Origin: Porticoccaceae bacterium | GTDB taxonomy: Bacteria; Pseudomonadota; Gammaproteobacteria; Pseudomonadales; Porticoccaceae | Direction of reading: 5' to 3' | Length of the DNA stretch: 64,000 bases | Assembly: GCA_028822155.1 (NCBI GenBank) | Contig: JAPKEJ010000006.1 | Span: 1 to 64,000 of the forward strand | Shown: positions 48,268 through 57,516 of the stretch, piece by piece | Layout of the letters: each line of letters starts with the position of its first letter | Position numbering within the stretch: the first letter of the stretch is position 1 | The notes under the pieces: generated by a model | Told to the model about the DNA's origin: nothing | The model's database searches: none | Seen by the model: the letters and a program-made list of their open reading frames with translations, nothing else | Translations under genes and position numbers: made by a program

Positions 48268-48939
48268 CTACCCGACTAGGGCCAGCTCTGCTCGAAGCTT
48301 GGCAATCACCTCAAAGTAATCTGGTTGGCTAAATATTGCTGAACCGGCAACAAATGTGTCAGCGCCCGCAGCAGCAATCTCAGCGATATTGGCAACACCT
48401 ACACCGCCATCAACCTCTAAACGAATATCATAGCCACTGCTATCGATCATTTTCCTAGCTTGCTTTAATTTATCAATAGTTGAAGGTATAAATGCCTGAC
48501 CACCAAAGCCTGGATTGACAGACATTAACAGTAACATATCGATTTTATCCATTACCCACCGAGTAGAAACGAGACCAGTTCCAGGGTTTAGTACTAGTCC
48601 AGACTTGCAACCAAGCTCACGTACTAGCTGCAAAGACCTATCGATGTGATTGGTTGCCTCCGGATGAAACGTGATGTAACTAGCACCAGCATCGGCAAAC
48701 ATTTTAATCAAGTCATCTACTGGACTGACCATAAGATGGACGTCAATCGGTGCGGTAACGCCATGATCTCGCAATGCCTTACACACCATCGGCCCGATAG
48801 TTAGGTTAGGTACGTAATGATTATCCATCACATCAAAGTGGACAATATCTGCGCCTGCCTCCAATACTTTATCGACCTCATCTCCGAGACAAGCAAAATT
48901 AGCCGCTAAAATAGAAGGGGCAATTAAATAATCAATCAT
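48268..48939 (-). CDS. rpe: Ribulose-phosphate 3-epimerase
   Basis: Rpe interconverts ribulose-5-phosphate and xylulose-5-phosphate. Metal-binding residues occur in [37 protein letters not shown] and the later LEVDGGV. Length is 223 aa. It lies upstream of trpE on the same strand. In Pseudomonas gph sits between them, and it is absent here. Confidence 0.96.
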   Translation of the reverse strand: MIDYLIAPSILAANFACLGDEVDKVLEAGADIVHFDVMDNHYVPNLTIGPMVCKALRDHGVTAPIDVHLMVSPVDDLIKMFADAGASYITFHPEATNHIDRSLQLVRELGCKSGLVLNPGTGLVSTRWVMDKIDMLLLMSVNPGFGGQAFIPSTIDKLKQARKMIDSSGYDIRLEVDGGVGVANIAEIAAAGADTFVAGSAIFSQPDYFEVIAKLRAELALVG

Positions 48940-49020
48940 AGGGCACCTAAGTTCGGTTAGTAATATAACTAGAATTTAGAAATCATTATATACTGCGACT
49001 TAGCACAGGGGCAAAACAAC

Positions 49021-49053
49021 AAAAAAGGCCGCTTAGTTAAGCGGCCTTTTTTT
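49021..49053. terminator. Intrinsic terminator between rpe and the EF-hand gene
   Basis: AAAAAAGGCCGCTTA and TAAGCGGCCTTTTTTT form a very stable stem with a two-base loop. The A and T runs flank it on both sides, so it can serve both directions. It ends the EF-hand transcript on the minus strand, 22 bp past the stop. Confidence 0.88.
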
Positions 49054-49075
49054 AATTAAGAATACTGCATATCTG

Positions 49076-49423
49076 CTAGTCTTCTGAAGAGTTTTCTCCC
49101 TCATTCACCATAGCCTTTCTTTTCTTTCGCATGCCCTTCTTTATCTTTTTCCTCGCCTTGCGAGCTTCTTTTTTCGTGACAAAGCCATCACTATCCAAGT
49201 CCATTTCTTGGAAGCGCGCACGGCCCCTATCAGACATCTCTTGGACCATCGCCTCATGCTCAGCGTAAGAGACTTTATCATCGCCATCGAGATCAGCCTC
49301 CTTAAACAAATCACCTCTGCTTCGCTCATGTCCCGGGCCCTTGTCTCGATCGCTTCTATGATGGTCAGAGAATGTCGAGACAGATATCAGAGATACCACT
49401 ATAAAAACAATAATTTTGTTCAT
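49076..49423 (-). CDS. Small exported EF-hand protein
   Basis: This 115-aa protein starts with a signal peptide (MNKIIVFIVVSLISVSTFS). Two calcium-binding EF-hand loops follow: DLDGDDKVSYAEHE near residues 44-57 and DLDSDGFVTKKEA near 75-87. The C-terminus is strongly basic (KKIKKGMRKKRK). I start at ATG 49423, which has AAGGAG 9 bases upstream. The track start at 49561 lacks one and is cysteine-rich without a signal peptide. It has its own terminator. A calcium-dependent periplasmic or surface role is likely but unspecified. Confidence 0.72.
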   Translation of the reverse strand: MNKIIVFIVVSLISVSTFSDHHRSDRDKGPGHERSRGDLFKEADLDGDDKVSYAEHEAMVQEMSDRGRARFQEMDLDSDGFVTKKEARKARKKIKKGMRKKRKAMVNEGENSSED

Positions 49424-49588
49424 CACTCTTAACTCCTTTGTAGACTGTCCTTTTAAGAACGACAGTCTACACAATTGGTTGACAACCCAGATGTCCTTAA
49501 AATAACTATAGCACGGGCACGGGCCACAGCAACTCAACAGGCTGGATCCAGAGATTATCATCAGAGCAATAACACTAGAGTGTTTTTT

Positions 49589-50680
49589 TTACTTCTTTTT
49601 CAGAATTTTGCCCGTTTTAGTGACATTAACTACCTCAGTTACCGTTTGAAAATATTCTGGATAGACCGCTTTTTCTCTAGCGACGTCAAGAGTAATCATC
49701 TGATCATCCACTAGTTTCCTTAGGCTTTGATCGAGGGTTTTCATTCCAAATTCAGACCCCGTTTGAAGTACTGAATATATCTGGGCCACCTTATCTTCTC
49801 TAATTAAATTACGAATCGCTGGCGTTCCAATCATAATTTCATGTGCAGCGATTCGTCCGCCCACCCGTCGCTTCATCAGGGTCTGGGTTACCACTGCCTG
49901 CAATGAATCTGACAACATAGAGCGAACCATATCTTTCTCAGCCGAGGGAAACACATCAATAATTCGGTTCACCGTCAAAGCGGCTGATGTCGTGTGCAAA
50001 GTGGCAAACACTAAATGGCCCGTTTCGGCAGCAGTCAGCGCCAGACGGATAGTCTCTAGGTCACGCATTTCTCCGACCACAACCACGTCGGGATCTTCAC
50101 GCAATGCCGCGCGTAACGCTTGACTAAAACTCTGGGTGTCACGACGGACCTCACGCTGATTAATTAGGGATCTTATACTTTGATGGACATACTCAATAGG
50201 GTCCTCAATAGTCAGAATATGATAGGGCCGATGTTTGTTTATGTGATCTACCATAGCGGCCTGGGTTTTAGATTTTCCAGAACCCGTTGGACCGGTAATC
50301 AGAACCAACCCCCGAGGTTTTAGACAAAGCTCTTCAAACACCTCGCCTAATTCTAGCTCTTCAAGTGTCGCTACTTCGGCAGAGATTGCTCGAAAAGCTG
50401 CTGCTCTTCCACGATTTTGATTGAATACATTGGCTCTAAACCGCGCCACATGAGGAATCTCAAAGGAGAAGTCAATTTCAGCACCATCCTCCACAATCGC
50501 TATTTGCCGGTCATTAAGAACCTCATATATGAGTTTATCGACAAGATCAGAATTCATTATGGGCAAGTCGGTTTGAACTAAATCGCCATCAATCCGTAAA
50601 ATAGGGGAAAGTCCTGCCGAAAGATGTAAATCCGAAGCGCCTTCTTTTATACTGAGAGACAGTAGCTCACTGAGATTCAT
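49589..50680 (-). CDS. pilT: Type IV pilus retraction ATPase PilT
   Basis: PilT hexamers power pilus retraction. The N-terminal PAS-like domain begins NLSELLSLSIKEGASDLHLSAGLSPILRIDGD. The ATPase domain has Walker A GPTGSGKS at 130-137, the Asp box ILTIEDPIEYVH, Walker B DPDVVVVGEMRDLETI and the His box HLVFATLHTTSA. AIRNLIREDKVAQ near the C-terminus is the PilT-specific retraction motif. Length is 363 aa. The residue after Walker A is lysine (GKSKT), where most PilT proteins have threonine (GKSTT). No pilU follows in the window. Confidence 0.88.
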   Translation of the reverse strand: MNLSELLSLSIKEGASDLHLSAGLSPILRIDGDLVQTDLPIMNSDLVDKLIYEVLNDRQIAIVEDGAEIDFSFEIPHVARFRANVFNQNRGRAAAFRAISAEVATLEELELGEVFEELCLKPRGLVLITGPTGSGKSKTQAAMVDHINKHRPYHILTIEDPIEYVHQSIRSLINQREVRRDTQSFSQALRAALREDPDVVVVGEMRDLETIRLALTAAETGHLVFATLHTTSAALTVNRIIDVFPSAEKDMVRSMLSDSLQAVVTQTLMKRRVGGRIAAHEIMIGTPAIRNLIREDKVAQIYSVLQTGSEFGMKTLDQSLRKLVDDQMITLDVAREKAVYPEYFQTVTEVVNVTKTGKILKKK

Positions 50681-50874
50681 AGTAATAGTTCCTTTATTAC
50701 GTGAATTAATGGGTTGTCAAATTATTAATTTCTGTTTCGCGATTAATAATACTGGCATTTAGAGAATAGAGGCCCAGATAAAGCGAGCTGGGTATTTTAG
50801 GTAGCAAGAACGCAGTTCCATTGGTCCTGTATGGGCTAATCATACTGGATTTTATCCATAAAGGCATAGTTATT

Positions 50875-51825
50875 ATGAGCAAACTCCTCGGCGTAGTTAT
50901 GGACCCTATTAGGTCTATTAATTACCACAAAGACACTACCCTAGCCTTGTTGCTTGCCGCCCAAAATCACGGCTATGAGCTGTTTTATATGGAGCAAAAA
51001 AGTCTATTTATCGATAGCACGGGACCTGGCGCAAAAATGTCTTCCCTTAAGGTACATGCCGATTCCAATAGCTGGTATGAGCTAGGTGACAGTACTTTTA
51101 AACCTCTTGGTGATCTTGATGTTATTTTAATGCGCAAAGATCCACCGTTTGACAGTGAGTTCATCTATTCCACTTATATTCTGGAAGCTGCGGAACGCCT
51201 CGGTACATTGATAGTTAATAAGCCTCAGAGTTTGCGCGACTGTAACGAAAAAGTGTTTGCAACTGAGTTCCCGCAATGTACGCCTCCACTACTTGTGAGT
51301 CGCGATGAAGATCTGTTAAAACAATTTCTAATAGAGCACAAAGAAGTTGTCTATAAACCTCTTGATGGCATGGGAGGAACTTCAATTTTTCGCGTACAGC
51401 AGGGTGACCAAAACCTCAATGTCATCATCGAAACACTAACTAACTATGGCCAAAACACCATCATGGCTCAAAAATATTTGCCAGAAATACTTAGTGGTGA
51501 CAAAAGAATACTAGTCATAGATGGCGAAGTCGTTCCTTACTGTGTCGCGAGAATTCCTGCGGCAGGAGAATTCAGGGGTAATCTTGCGGCAGGCGGTCGC
51601 GGCGTAGTTCAACCATTAAGCACACGAGATCTTTGGATCGCGCAGCAAATCGCGCCTACCTTAGTTGAAAAAGGCTTGTTATTTGTTGGCTTAGACGTAA
51701 TCGGCGATTACCTCACAGAAATTAATGTAACTAGCCCAACCTGTGTTCGTGAAATTGATAACGCCAAAGACACCGCTATAGGCGATCAATTGATGCGCGC
51801 AATTGCGAAGCGGTTGCAATCTTAA
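50875..51825 (+). CDS. gshB: Glutathione synthetase
   Basis: GshB joins glycine to gamma-glutamylcysteine with ATP. Typical parts are GVVMDPIRSINYHKDTTLALLLAAQ, LMRKDPPFDSEFIYSTYILE, the ATP-grasp loop YKPLDGMGGTSIFR and TEINVTSPTCVREID. The length is 316 aa from ATG 50875. The track start adds a hydrophobic leader from a TTG that the family lacks. It is divergent from pilT and begins the gshB-yqgE-ruvX run. Confidence 0.96.
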   Translation: MSKLLGVVMDPIRSINYHKDTTLALLLAAQNHGYELFYMEQKSLFIDSTGPGAKMSSLKVHADSNSWYELGDSTFKPLGDLDVILMRKDPPFDSEFIYSTYILEAAERLGTLIVNKPQSLRDCNEKVFATEFPQCTPPLLVSRDEDLLKQFLIEHKEVVYKPLDGMGGTSIFRVQQGDQNLNVIIETLTNYGQNTIMAQKYLPEILSGDKRILVIDGEVVPYCVARIPAAGEFRGNLAAGGRGVVQPLSTRDLWIAQQIAPTLVEKGLLFVGLDVIGDYLTEINVTSPTCVREIDNAKDTAIGDQLMRAIAKRLQS

Positions 51826-51894
51826 GAAAAAATACTCACTAACTCGTTGATTCTAGTGTTGAGTTTCGATGCGTAAACCTTCATATTGAGAACT

Positions 51895-52470
51895 ATGAAC
51901 ATCCCAAAGAGAACTGTTACAAGTCTAAAAAACCACTTCTTATTGGCTTTGCCTGGCCTTCGTGACCCCAACTTTTCTCGGTCAGTGGTTTACATTTGCG
52001 AGCACAGTCAAGATGGCGCCATGGGCCTCATTATTAATCAAGAGCTGAATATTCCAGTCAACGCTATATTTAAACAATTAGAATTAGACTATCACGATGG
52101 CTGTGGTGACAATCTAATTTTAGATGGTGGTCCTGTGGCTCGTGATCGCGGGTTTATCTTGCATAAAGCCTGTACTCAACGTTGGGAGTCTACCGTCGAC
52201 ATTTCAGAAGACGTTAGTTTAACCGCCTCAAAGGATATTCTTAGTGATATTGCTATTGGTAAAGGCCCTCAGCATGCTTTGATTGCTTTGGGTTATTCCA
52301 GCTGGGATGCAGGTCAGTTGGAAGAAGAATTAACTACTAACAGTTGGTTAACGATTCCGGCTAAATCGGCTATTATCTTCAATACTGAGTGTGAGAGGCG
52401 TGCCGATGTAGCGGCAGCATCTATCGGCATACGACTTGATATGCTGTCCATGGATATTGGACATGCCTGA
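51895..52470 (+). CDS. UPF0301 (YqgE/AlgH) family protein
   Basis: This 191-aa protein has family motifs LKNHFLLALPGLRDPNFSRSVVYICEHS, GAMGLIINQ and LDGGPVARDRGFILH. AlgH was named for alginate regulation in Pseudomonas, but the biochemical role is unsettled. I start at ATG 51895. The track starts at a TTG three codons earlier. It overlaps ruvX by 8 bp, a very common pair. Confidence 0.9.
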   Translation: MNIPKRTVTSLKNHFLLALPGLRDPNFSRSVVYICEHSQDGAMGLIINQELNIPVNAIFKQLELDYHDGCGDNLILDGGPVARDRGFILHKACTQRWESTVDISEDVSLTASKDILSDIAIGKGPQHALIALGYSSWDAGQLEEELTTNSWLTIPAKSAIIFNTECERRADVAAASIGIRLDMLSMDIGHA

Positions 52471-52918
52471 TCTCAAAAGACCTTCTTCATTGCTGGCATT
52501 CGACTTTGGGCTAAAGCAAATTGGCGTAGCTTATGGGCAAACACTGACTAATAGCGCGAAGGGTATTGCCATTATTAAAGCCGTTGACGGTGTCCCGAAG
52601 TGGTCAGAGGTCGGCGCGGTCATTGAGCTATGGAAGCCTAATATAGCGCTGGTTGGCTTGCCAATAAACATGGATGATACCGAGAGTGAGTTGAGCGGTA
52701 GAGCCAGAAAATTTGCTCGCCGGTTGCATGGCCGCTTTAATATCGAGGTGCAAATGGTCGACGAGAGGCTCACCAGTCAAGAAGCAAAATCATTTGTAAG
52801 AGAACAGTCGGGCAGGCAGCAAGGAAGAACGCACGATCTAACAAAAATAGACCATATTGCTGCCGCATTAATATTGCAAAGTTGGCTGAATGATCCTAGT
52901 TTAGGGCAACAGCCTTAG
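52463..52918 (+). CDS. ruvX: Holliday junction resolvase-like protein RuvX/YqgF
   Basis: This RNase H-fold protein is needed for 16S rRNA 5'-end maturation and is related to RuvC. The catalytic aspartate is in LAFDFGLKQIGVAYGQ. The second acidic site is in VDERLTSQEAK, and the third in LTKIDHIAAALIL. Length is 151 aa from ATG 52463. The track start would overlap yqgE by 35 bp. Confidence 0.92.
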   Translation: MPDLKRPSSLLAFDFGLKQIGVAYGQTLTNSAKGIAIIKAVDGVPKWSEVGAVIELWKPNIALVGLPINMDDTESELSGRARKFARRLHGRFNIEVQMVDERLTSQEAKSFVREQSGRQQGRTHDLTKIDHIAAALILQSWLNDPSLGQQP

Positions 52919-52950
52919 GCCAACCACTAATCGCGAAACAACGTATAAAG

Positions 52951-53664
52951 ATGCTCTCCATGCAAGATCAAAGCGACAAAATAACGGCTCTCCAATTACG
53001 GCTCACATTAGCTGCTGCCGAGGCTCAGCGGCCAGCTTCTGAAGTAACCCTATTAGCTGTTAGCAAGACTAGGACGCCTGAGCAAGTAAAGCACGCTGTT
53101 GATTGTGGCCTGACAAGTTTTGGGGAGAATTACCTGCAGGAAGCCCTTAAAAAAGTGGCTGCGCTAAAAAGCTTAGCATTAGATTGGCACTTTATTGGAC
53201 CGATACAATCTAACAAGACTCGGCAAATAGCTGAGAATTTTGCATGGGTGCACAGTATAGATCGATTGAAAATAGCTCAGCGCTTAAGTGCTCAGAGGCC
53301 TGCAAATATGCCTCCGCTTAATGTTTGTTTGCAGGTGAATATTGATAATGAACCAACTAAAGCAGGGTTTGGGTCAAGTGAATTGCTACAATTGGTCACT
53401 GAGATAGCTAGGCTACCCAATTTAAGATTGCGTGGCCTAATGACAATACCCGAAGTTAGAACAGACATACAGGAACAGCGCATACCCTTTTATCAATTAG
53501 GTAAACTAAAAGACGAGATTAATGAGTCACTGGACAATTCTCAAAAACTGGATACCCTTTCAATGGGAATGTCGGCTGATCTTGAAGCCGCTATCCTTGA
53601 GGGTGCAACTATTGTTAGGGTGGGCACCGATATTTTTGGCCCAAGAAGCACAACAGCAGGGTAA
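52951..53664 (+). CDS. YggS/PLPBP family pyridoxal phosphate homeostasis protein
   Basis: This TIM-barrel protein binds PLP and buffers vitamin B6 and amino-acid pools. The PLP lysine is in LLAVSKTRTPEQ near residue 38. FGENYLQEALKK, WHFIGPIQSNKTR and LSMGMSADLEAAI are the usual blocks. Length is 237 aa, with a second possible ATG three codons in. It is 3 bp before proC, the common yggS-proC-yggT order. Confidence 0.94.
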   Translation: MLSMQDQSDKITALQLRLTLAAAEAQRPASEVTLLAVSKTRTPEQVKHAVDCGLTSFGENYLQEALKKVAALKSLALDWHFIGPIQSNKTRQIAENFAWVHSIDRLKIAQRLSAQRPANMPPLNVCLQVNIDNEPTKAGFGSSELLQLVTEIARLPNLRLRGLMTIPEVRTDIQEQRIPFYQLGKLKDEINESLDNSQKLDTLSMGMSADLEAAILEGATIVRVGTDIFGPRSTTAG

Positions 53665-53667
53665 TGT

Positions 53668-54483
53668 ATGAGTTCAATCGTATTTATTGGTGGTGGCAAC
53701 ATGGCTTCTTGTTTAGTTGGAGGCACGATTGCAAACGGCTTTGACCCAGACGACATTCTAGTCAGTGAACCCAATGAGGCTAGCAGAGATAGGCTAAAAA
53801 AAGAGTTTGGGATCGCTGTGAGCGAAGATAACCAGGCCGCGGTGGCGAATGCAACTGTCGTTGTACTGGCAGTCAAACCTCAAATTATGCGAAAAGTGAC
53901 GATGGCCCTCGCGCCAGCTTTGAAAGATCATGCCGTCGTGGTGTCCATAGCGGCAGGTATCTCCGTAGAGTCTCTTCAGGGTTGGTTAGGCTCTTCTGTA
54001 TCCATTATTCGAGCTATGCCAAATACTCCCTCACTGGTTTTAGCCGGAGCAACAGCTCTATTTGCCAATCCGCTCGCCACGGCGCCACAAAAAGATATTG
54101 TATCCAAAATTTTCCAAGCCGTGGGCTACTGCTGCTGGGTTAAACGTGAGGATCAGATAAATGCCGTGATCGCGGTATCAGGTAGTGGCCCTGCGTATTT
54201 CTTCCGGATTTTGGAGATTATGCAACAAGTTGGTCAAGAGCTAGGCTTATCTGAAGAAATAGCGCGAGAACTTGCGTCCCACACGGCCCTAGGTGCGTCC
54301 CAAATGGCAAAACAATCGGCCAGTAGTCCAGCTGAACTTAGACGACAAGTTACATCGCCTGGAGGCACTACAGAGCGAGCCCTAAGCACATTTCAAAAGG
54401 AAGGCTTGGAAACTATTTTTCGGCGCGCTATGACCAGCGCACTTGAGCGAGCTGAAGAGATGTCTGAAGATTTTTCAGATTAG
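53668..54483 (+). CDS. proC: Pyrroline-5-carboxylate reductase
   Basis: ProC reduces pyrroline-5-carboxylate to proline. The dinucleotide site is IVFIGGGNMASCLVGG. AVKPQIM and the signature IAVSGSGPAYFFRILE are clear, and the C-terminal VTSPGGTTERAL is present. Length is 271 aa. It is 27 bp from yggT. Confidence 0.97.
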   Translation: MSSIVFIGGGNMASCLVGGTIANGFDPDDILVSEPNEASRDRLKKEFGIAVSEDNQAAVANATVVVLAVKPQIMRKVTMALAPALKDHAVVVSIAAGISVESLQGWLGSSVSIIRAMPNTPSLVLAGATALFANPLATAPQKDIVSKIFQAVGYCCWVKREDQINAVIAVSGSGPAYFFRILEIMQQVGQELGLSEEIARELASHTALGASQMAKQSASSPAELRRQVTSPGGTTERALSTFQKEGLETIFRRAMTSALERAEEMSEDFSD

Positions 54484-54510
54484 CGTATTTTTAAATAAAG
54501 GAGTTAACTG

Positions 54511-55059
54511 ATGAACGGTGGTGCAATTAATATTATTAGGTTAGTCATTGATCTCTACGCCACTGTCCTGTTAGTGAGGCTTTTACTGCAATTAGTTCAG
54601 GCTGATTTTTTCAATCCCGTATCCCAAACGATATTTAAAATCACTGGGCCAGTCGTTGAGACGCTGAACAAATTAGTCCCAACCATCGGCAAATTTAATA
54701 CTGCAGCGCTGCTAGGCGCCGTTCTGATTAAGTGGTCTTTCTTTATTATAATGGTAGGGTTTGGAAAAGTTTTAGTTGAGCAATTGCCCACGTACCTCTT
54801 TGTCGCGGCATTGCAGTTATTAGGCACCCTAATCCAGATTTATTTTTATGGCATTCTTATTATGGCTATTTCTAGCTGGGTGGGCACCACTAACCACCCG
54901 ACGGTGAAGGTCGTTAATCAAATAATAGACCCATACATGAAGCCGTTTAGAAGTGTAATCCCACCGATTGGTATGATCGACCTTTCGCCCATGGTGGCAA
55001 TATTTACGCTGATGTTTATTCGAGGACAGGTATTACCTATGCTGAATGGTTTGATTTAG
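54511..55059 (+). CDS. YggT family membrane protein
   Basis: This 182-aa protein has two YGGT repeats. Each contains a membrane helix pair and the pattern FFNPVSQTIFKITGPVVETLNKLVP or HPTVKVVNQIIDPYMKPFRSVIPP. Its precise function is unknown. It lies at the end of yggS-proC-yggT with a suitable Shine-Dalgarno (AAAGGAG). Confidence 0.88.
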   Translation: MNGGAINIIRLVIDLYATVLLVRLLLQLVQADFFNPVSQTIFKITGPVVETLNKLVPTIGKFNTAALLGAVLIKWSFFIIMVGFGKVLVEQLPTYLFVAALQLLGTLIQIYFYGILIMAISSWVGTTNHPTVKVVNQIIDPYMKPFRSVIPPIGMIDLSPMVAIFTLMFIRGQVLPMLNGLI

Positions 55060-55203
55060 CATTTTCTCTATCTGAGCCATTATGTCGACATACCACTATT
55101 AATGGCAGGGCAATATTTATCAATGAGGCGCCTGATGAAACCATGTGTCTAGCCTGATCCAGTAAAGGGTATAACTAATAATTATGCCGGTCTGCGGTTA
55201 ACC

Positions 55204-55224
55204 TAATGGTAACCTTAACCATTA
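55204..55224. promoter_or_regulatory. Inverted repeat upstream of metX
   Basis: TAATGGT and ACCATTA form a perfect 7-bp inverted repeat around AACCTTA, 38 bp before the metX start. It lies inside a wider GGTTAA..TTAACC repeat. It may be an operator for metX-metW. It is not a SAM riboswitch that I recognise. Confidence 0.35.
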
Positions 55225-55261
55225 AAAAAATATTCCAAACTAAGCAGCTGTTTTTAATACT

Positions 55262-56434
55262 ATGCCACCAGATAACACCCTGCCATCTAGCGTTGACCAC
55301 CCCCTCGGCACAACTGCGTCTCAAATAGCTGTCATAAATAAGCCTATAGATTTAGTTTGTGGGACCACTTTGCCCTCTCATTCGCTTGTATTTGAAGCCT
55401 ACGGAATACTCAATAAAGCGCGTAATAATGCAGTTCTTATCTGCCATGCTTTAAGCGGCAACCATCATGTCGCCGGAGTTGATAAAGATGGAAAAGTAGG
55501 TTGGTGGGATCACTACATTGGCCCAGACAAAGCCATAGATACCAATAAATTCTTTGTCATATGTCCAAATAATATCGGTAGCTGTTTTGGTAGCACGGGG
55601 CCCACCGCTACCGACCCAGAGACTGAAAAACCCTACGGTAACAACTTTCCATCAATACAGGTCAGAGATTGGGTTGAATCTCAAAAGTATCTAATGGATC
55701 ACTTAGAAATCGACTGCTGGGCCGCGGTAATAGGCGGTAGTTTGGGGGGTATGCAGGCAATGTGCTGGTCCTTGGCCTACCCTGAAAAATTACAGCATGC
55801 TGTAGTAATCGCTGCTGCGATGAAATTATCTGCACAAAATATTGCCTTTAATGAAATTGCCCGTCGCGCTATACAATCGGATGTTGAATTCAAAGATGGT
55901 CATTATTTAGATTATCAAACCAGTCCCAAACAGGGTCTTGCGCTAGCGCGCATGATTGGGCACCTAACTTATTTATCTGACGACGCTCTCGGCAGAAAGT
56001 TTGGTCGTCTGGTCAATAGTGATGGTTTAGGCGCTACTGAAAAAGAACTAGGTGAATTCGAAGTGGCCAATTATCTTAATTATCAGGGTGATAAATTTTC
56101 CCAGCAGTTTGATGCTAACAGTTATATCTTGATTACCAAGATGCTCGATCACTTTGACCTAGCTCAAGACTATAACAACGACCCAACTGAAGCGTTCAGT
56201 CAAGCAAAATGCCAATTTTTAGTTATTTCCTTTAGCAGTGATTGGCGATTCTCACCGCCATGTTCAGAACAAATTACTGATTCTTTGATTGGTGCCGGGA
56301 AAGCAGTTTCTTATATTAGAATCGAATCTGATCAGGGGCACGACGCATTTCTTTTACCTGACACTCGATACCAAAATGCCCTTAGCCTTTATCTTAGTCG
56401 GGCTGCAAGTGAACTGGAGGCCAACTCGCTATGA
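55262..56434 (+). CDS. metX: Homoserine O-acyltransferase MetX
   Basis: MetX acylates homoserine at the entry to methionine synthesis. Alpha/beta-hydrolase residues are the serine in IGGSLGGMQAM (near 159), the aspartate in SSDWRFSP and the histidine in DQGHDAF. Early blocks LICHALSGNHHVAG and NIGSCFGSTGP are present. Length is 390 aa. Succinyl or acetyl specificity is not decided by these motifs. Pairing with metW is typical of the succinyl-using type. Confidence 0.95.
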   Translation: MPPDNTLPSSVDHPLGTTASQIAVINKPIDLVCGTTLPSHSLVFEAYGILNKARNNAVLICHALSGNHHVAGVDKDGKVGWWDHYIGPDKAIDTNKFFVICPNNIGSCFGSTGPTATDPETEKPYGNNFPSIQVRDWVESQKYLMDHLEIDCWAAVIGGSLGGMQAMCWSLAYPEKLQHAVVIAAAMKLSAQNIAFNEIARRAIQSDVEFKDGHYLDYQTSPKQGLALARMIGHLTYLSDDALGRKFGRLVNSDGLGATEKELGEFEVANYLNYQGDKFSQQFDANSYILITKMLDHFDLAQDYNNDPTEAFSQAKCQFLVISFSSDWRFSPPCSEQITDSLIGAGKAVSYIRIESDQGHDAFLLPDTRYQNALSLYLSRAASELEANSL

Positions 56435-57015
56435 ACGATGATATCGGCCCTATTGGTGACTGGATCGAGCCTAAATCGCGTTTACTTGACCTAGGCTGCG
56501 GTGACGGCGAGCTATTACGAACATTAATCGATGGCTATCAGGTTCAAGGTTACGGATTGGAAATTGACCCCGATTCTATTAACCAGTGCATTCGAAAAGG
56601 TCTTAACGTCATCGAGCAAGACCTTAACGAGGGGCTAGAGAATTTCCCCGACAAGAGCTTTGATACCGTTCTAATGACCCAAACCTTGCAATCTTTGCGA
56701 CATCCGCATTTAGTACTCGACGAAATGCTCAGAGTCGGTAAGCGCTGTATTGTCACCTTTCCCAACTTTGGTCACTGGCAGACTCGCGCGTTTTTCGCGT
56801 TGCAGGGTCGCATGCCGGTAACAAAGCAACTTGCCTATCAATGGTATGACACGCCAAATATCCACCTCTTTACTTATAAAGACTTCGAAGCACTCTGCTC
56901 TGAACAAAACATTAAAGTTTTGAGAAGAACCTTTGTCGGCAGCCCATTTCTCGGATTAAATAGGCTCTTTCCTAACCTATTTACCAAAACAGCGGTTTAT
57001 CATCTGACAAAATAA
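56431..57015 (+). CDS. metW: Methionine biosynthesis protein MetW
   Basis: MetW is a methyltransferase-like protein required with MetX for homoserine acylation in many proteobacteria. The SAM-type motif LLDLGCGDGELLRTL is near residues 18-32. VLMTQTLQSLRHPHLVLDEMLRVG and FPNFGHWQTR are typical of the family. Length is 194 aa. Its ATG overlaps the metX stop. Confidence 0.95.
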   Translation: MNDDIGPIGDWIEPKSRLLDLGCGDGELLRTLIDGYQVQGYGLEIDPDSINQCIRKGLNVIEQDLNEGLENFPDKSFDTVLMTQTLQSLRHPHLVLDEMLRVGKRCIVTFPNFGHWQTRAFFALQGRMPVTKQLAYQWYDTPNIHLFTYKDFEALCSEQNIKVLRRTFVGSPFLGLNRLFPNLFTKTAVYHLTK

Positions 57016-57057
57016 GGCTTTAATAGTCAGGCAAAAATCATAACGAGGATCAAACTG

Positions 57058-57495
57058 ATGAAAAGAACCATTCTGACAGCTTTGCTGTTGGCTATGCCGC
57101 TGATGGGACAAGCATTTGAAGAAAAACTTTATAAGCAGCATGGAGACTACAAAATTTTTTATAGTGCCTTTAATAGCTCCTTTATCGAACCCAATATTGC
57201 AGTGATAAACAATATTGTCAGAGGCAAAGGGAAAGGCATCGTTAATATCGCAGTAATGGAAGAGCTAGCCATCGGAACGCCCTCGACGATCACTGGCCAA
57301 GTTTTCAATATCTTGCAACAAAGCCAGACCTTGGAGTTTGTCGCTGTTAAAGAAGAGCAAGCACTCTATTATCTCGCGCCCTTTGAGTTTGAAAATCAAG
57401 ATTATTTAACCTTTAAGATCACCGTCAAGCCTAATAGTAGCGAGCCAAGCTATGCCTATGATTTTAAATTCCAAAAAAAAATGTACCATGACTAA
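57058..57495 (+). CDS. DUF4426 exported protein
   Basis: This 145-aa protein of unknown function has a signal peptide (MKRTILTALLLAMPLMGQA). The mature part is mostly beta-strand (GDYKIFYSAFNSSFIEPNIA). It occurs between metW and rdgB in Pseudomonas as well. A good Shine-Dalgarno (ACGAGGA) precedes the ATG. Confidence 0.8.
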   Translation: MKRTILTALLLAMPLMGQAFEEKLYKQHGDYKIFYSAFNSSFIEPNIAVINNIVRGKGKGIVNIAVMEELAIGTPSTITGQVFNILQQSQTLEFVAVKEEQALYYLAPFEFENQDYLTFKITVKPNSSEPSYAYDFKFQKKMYHD

Positions 57496-57516
57496 TCAGT
57501 AATTCGGACATTAAAA

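Noticed and set aside
49424-49714. N-terminal extension of the EF-hand ORF to 49561 and the plus-strand ORF 49475-49714
   Set aside because: The inner ATG at 49423 has AAGGAG and begins a signal peptide. The plus-strand ORF is antisense to the pilT end.
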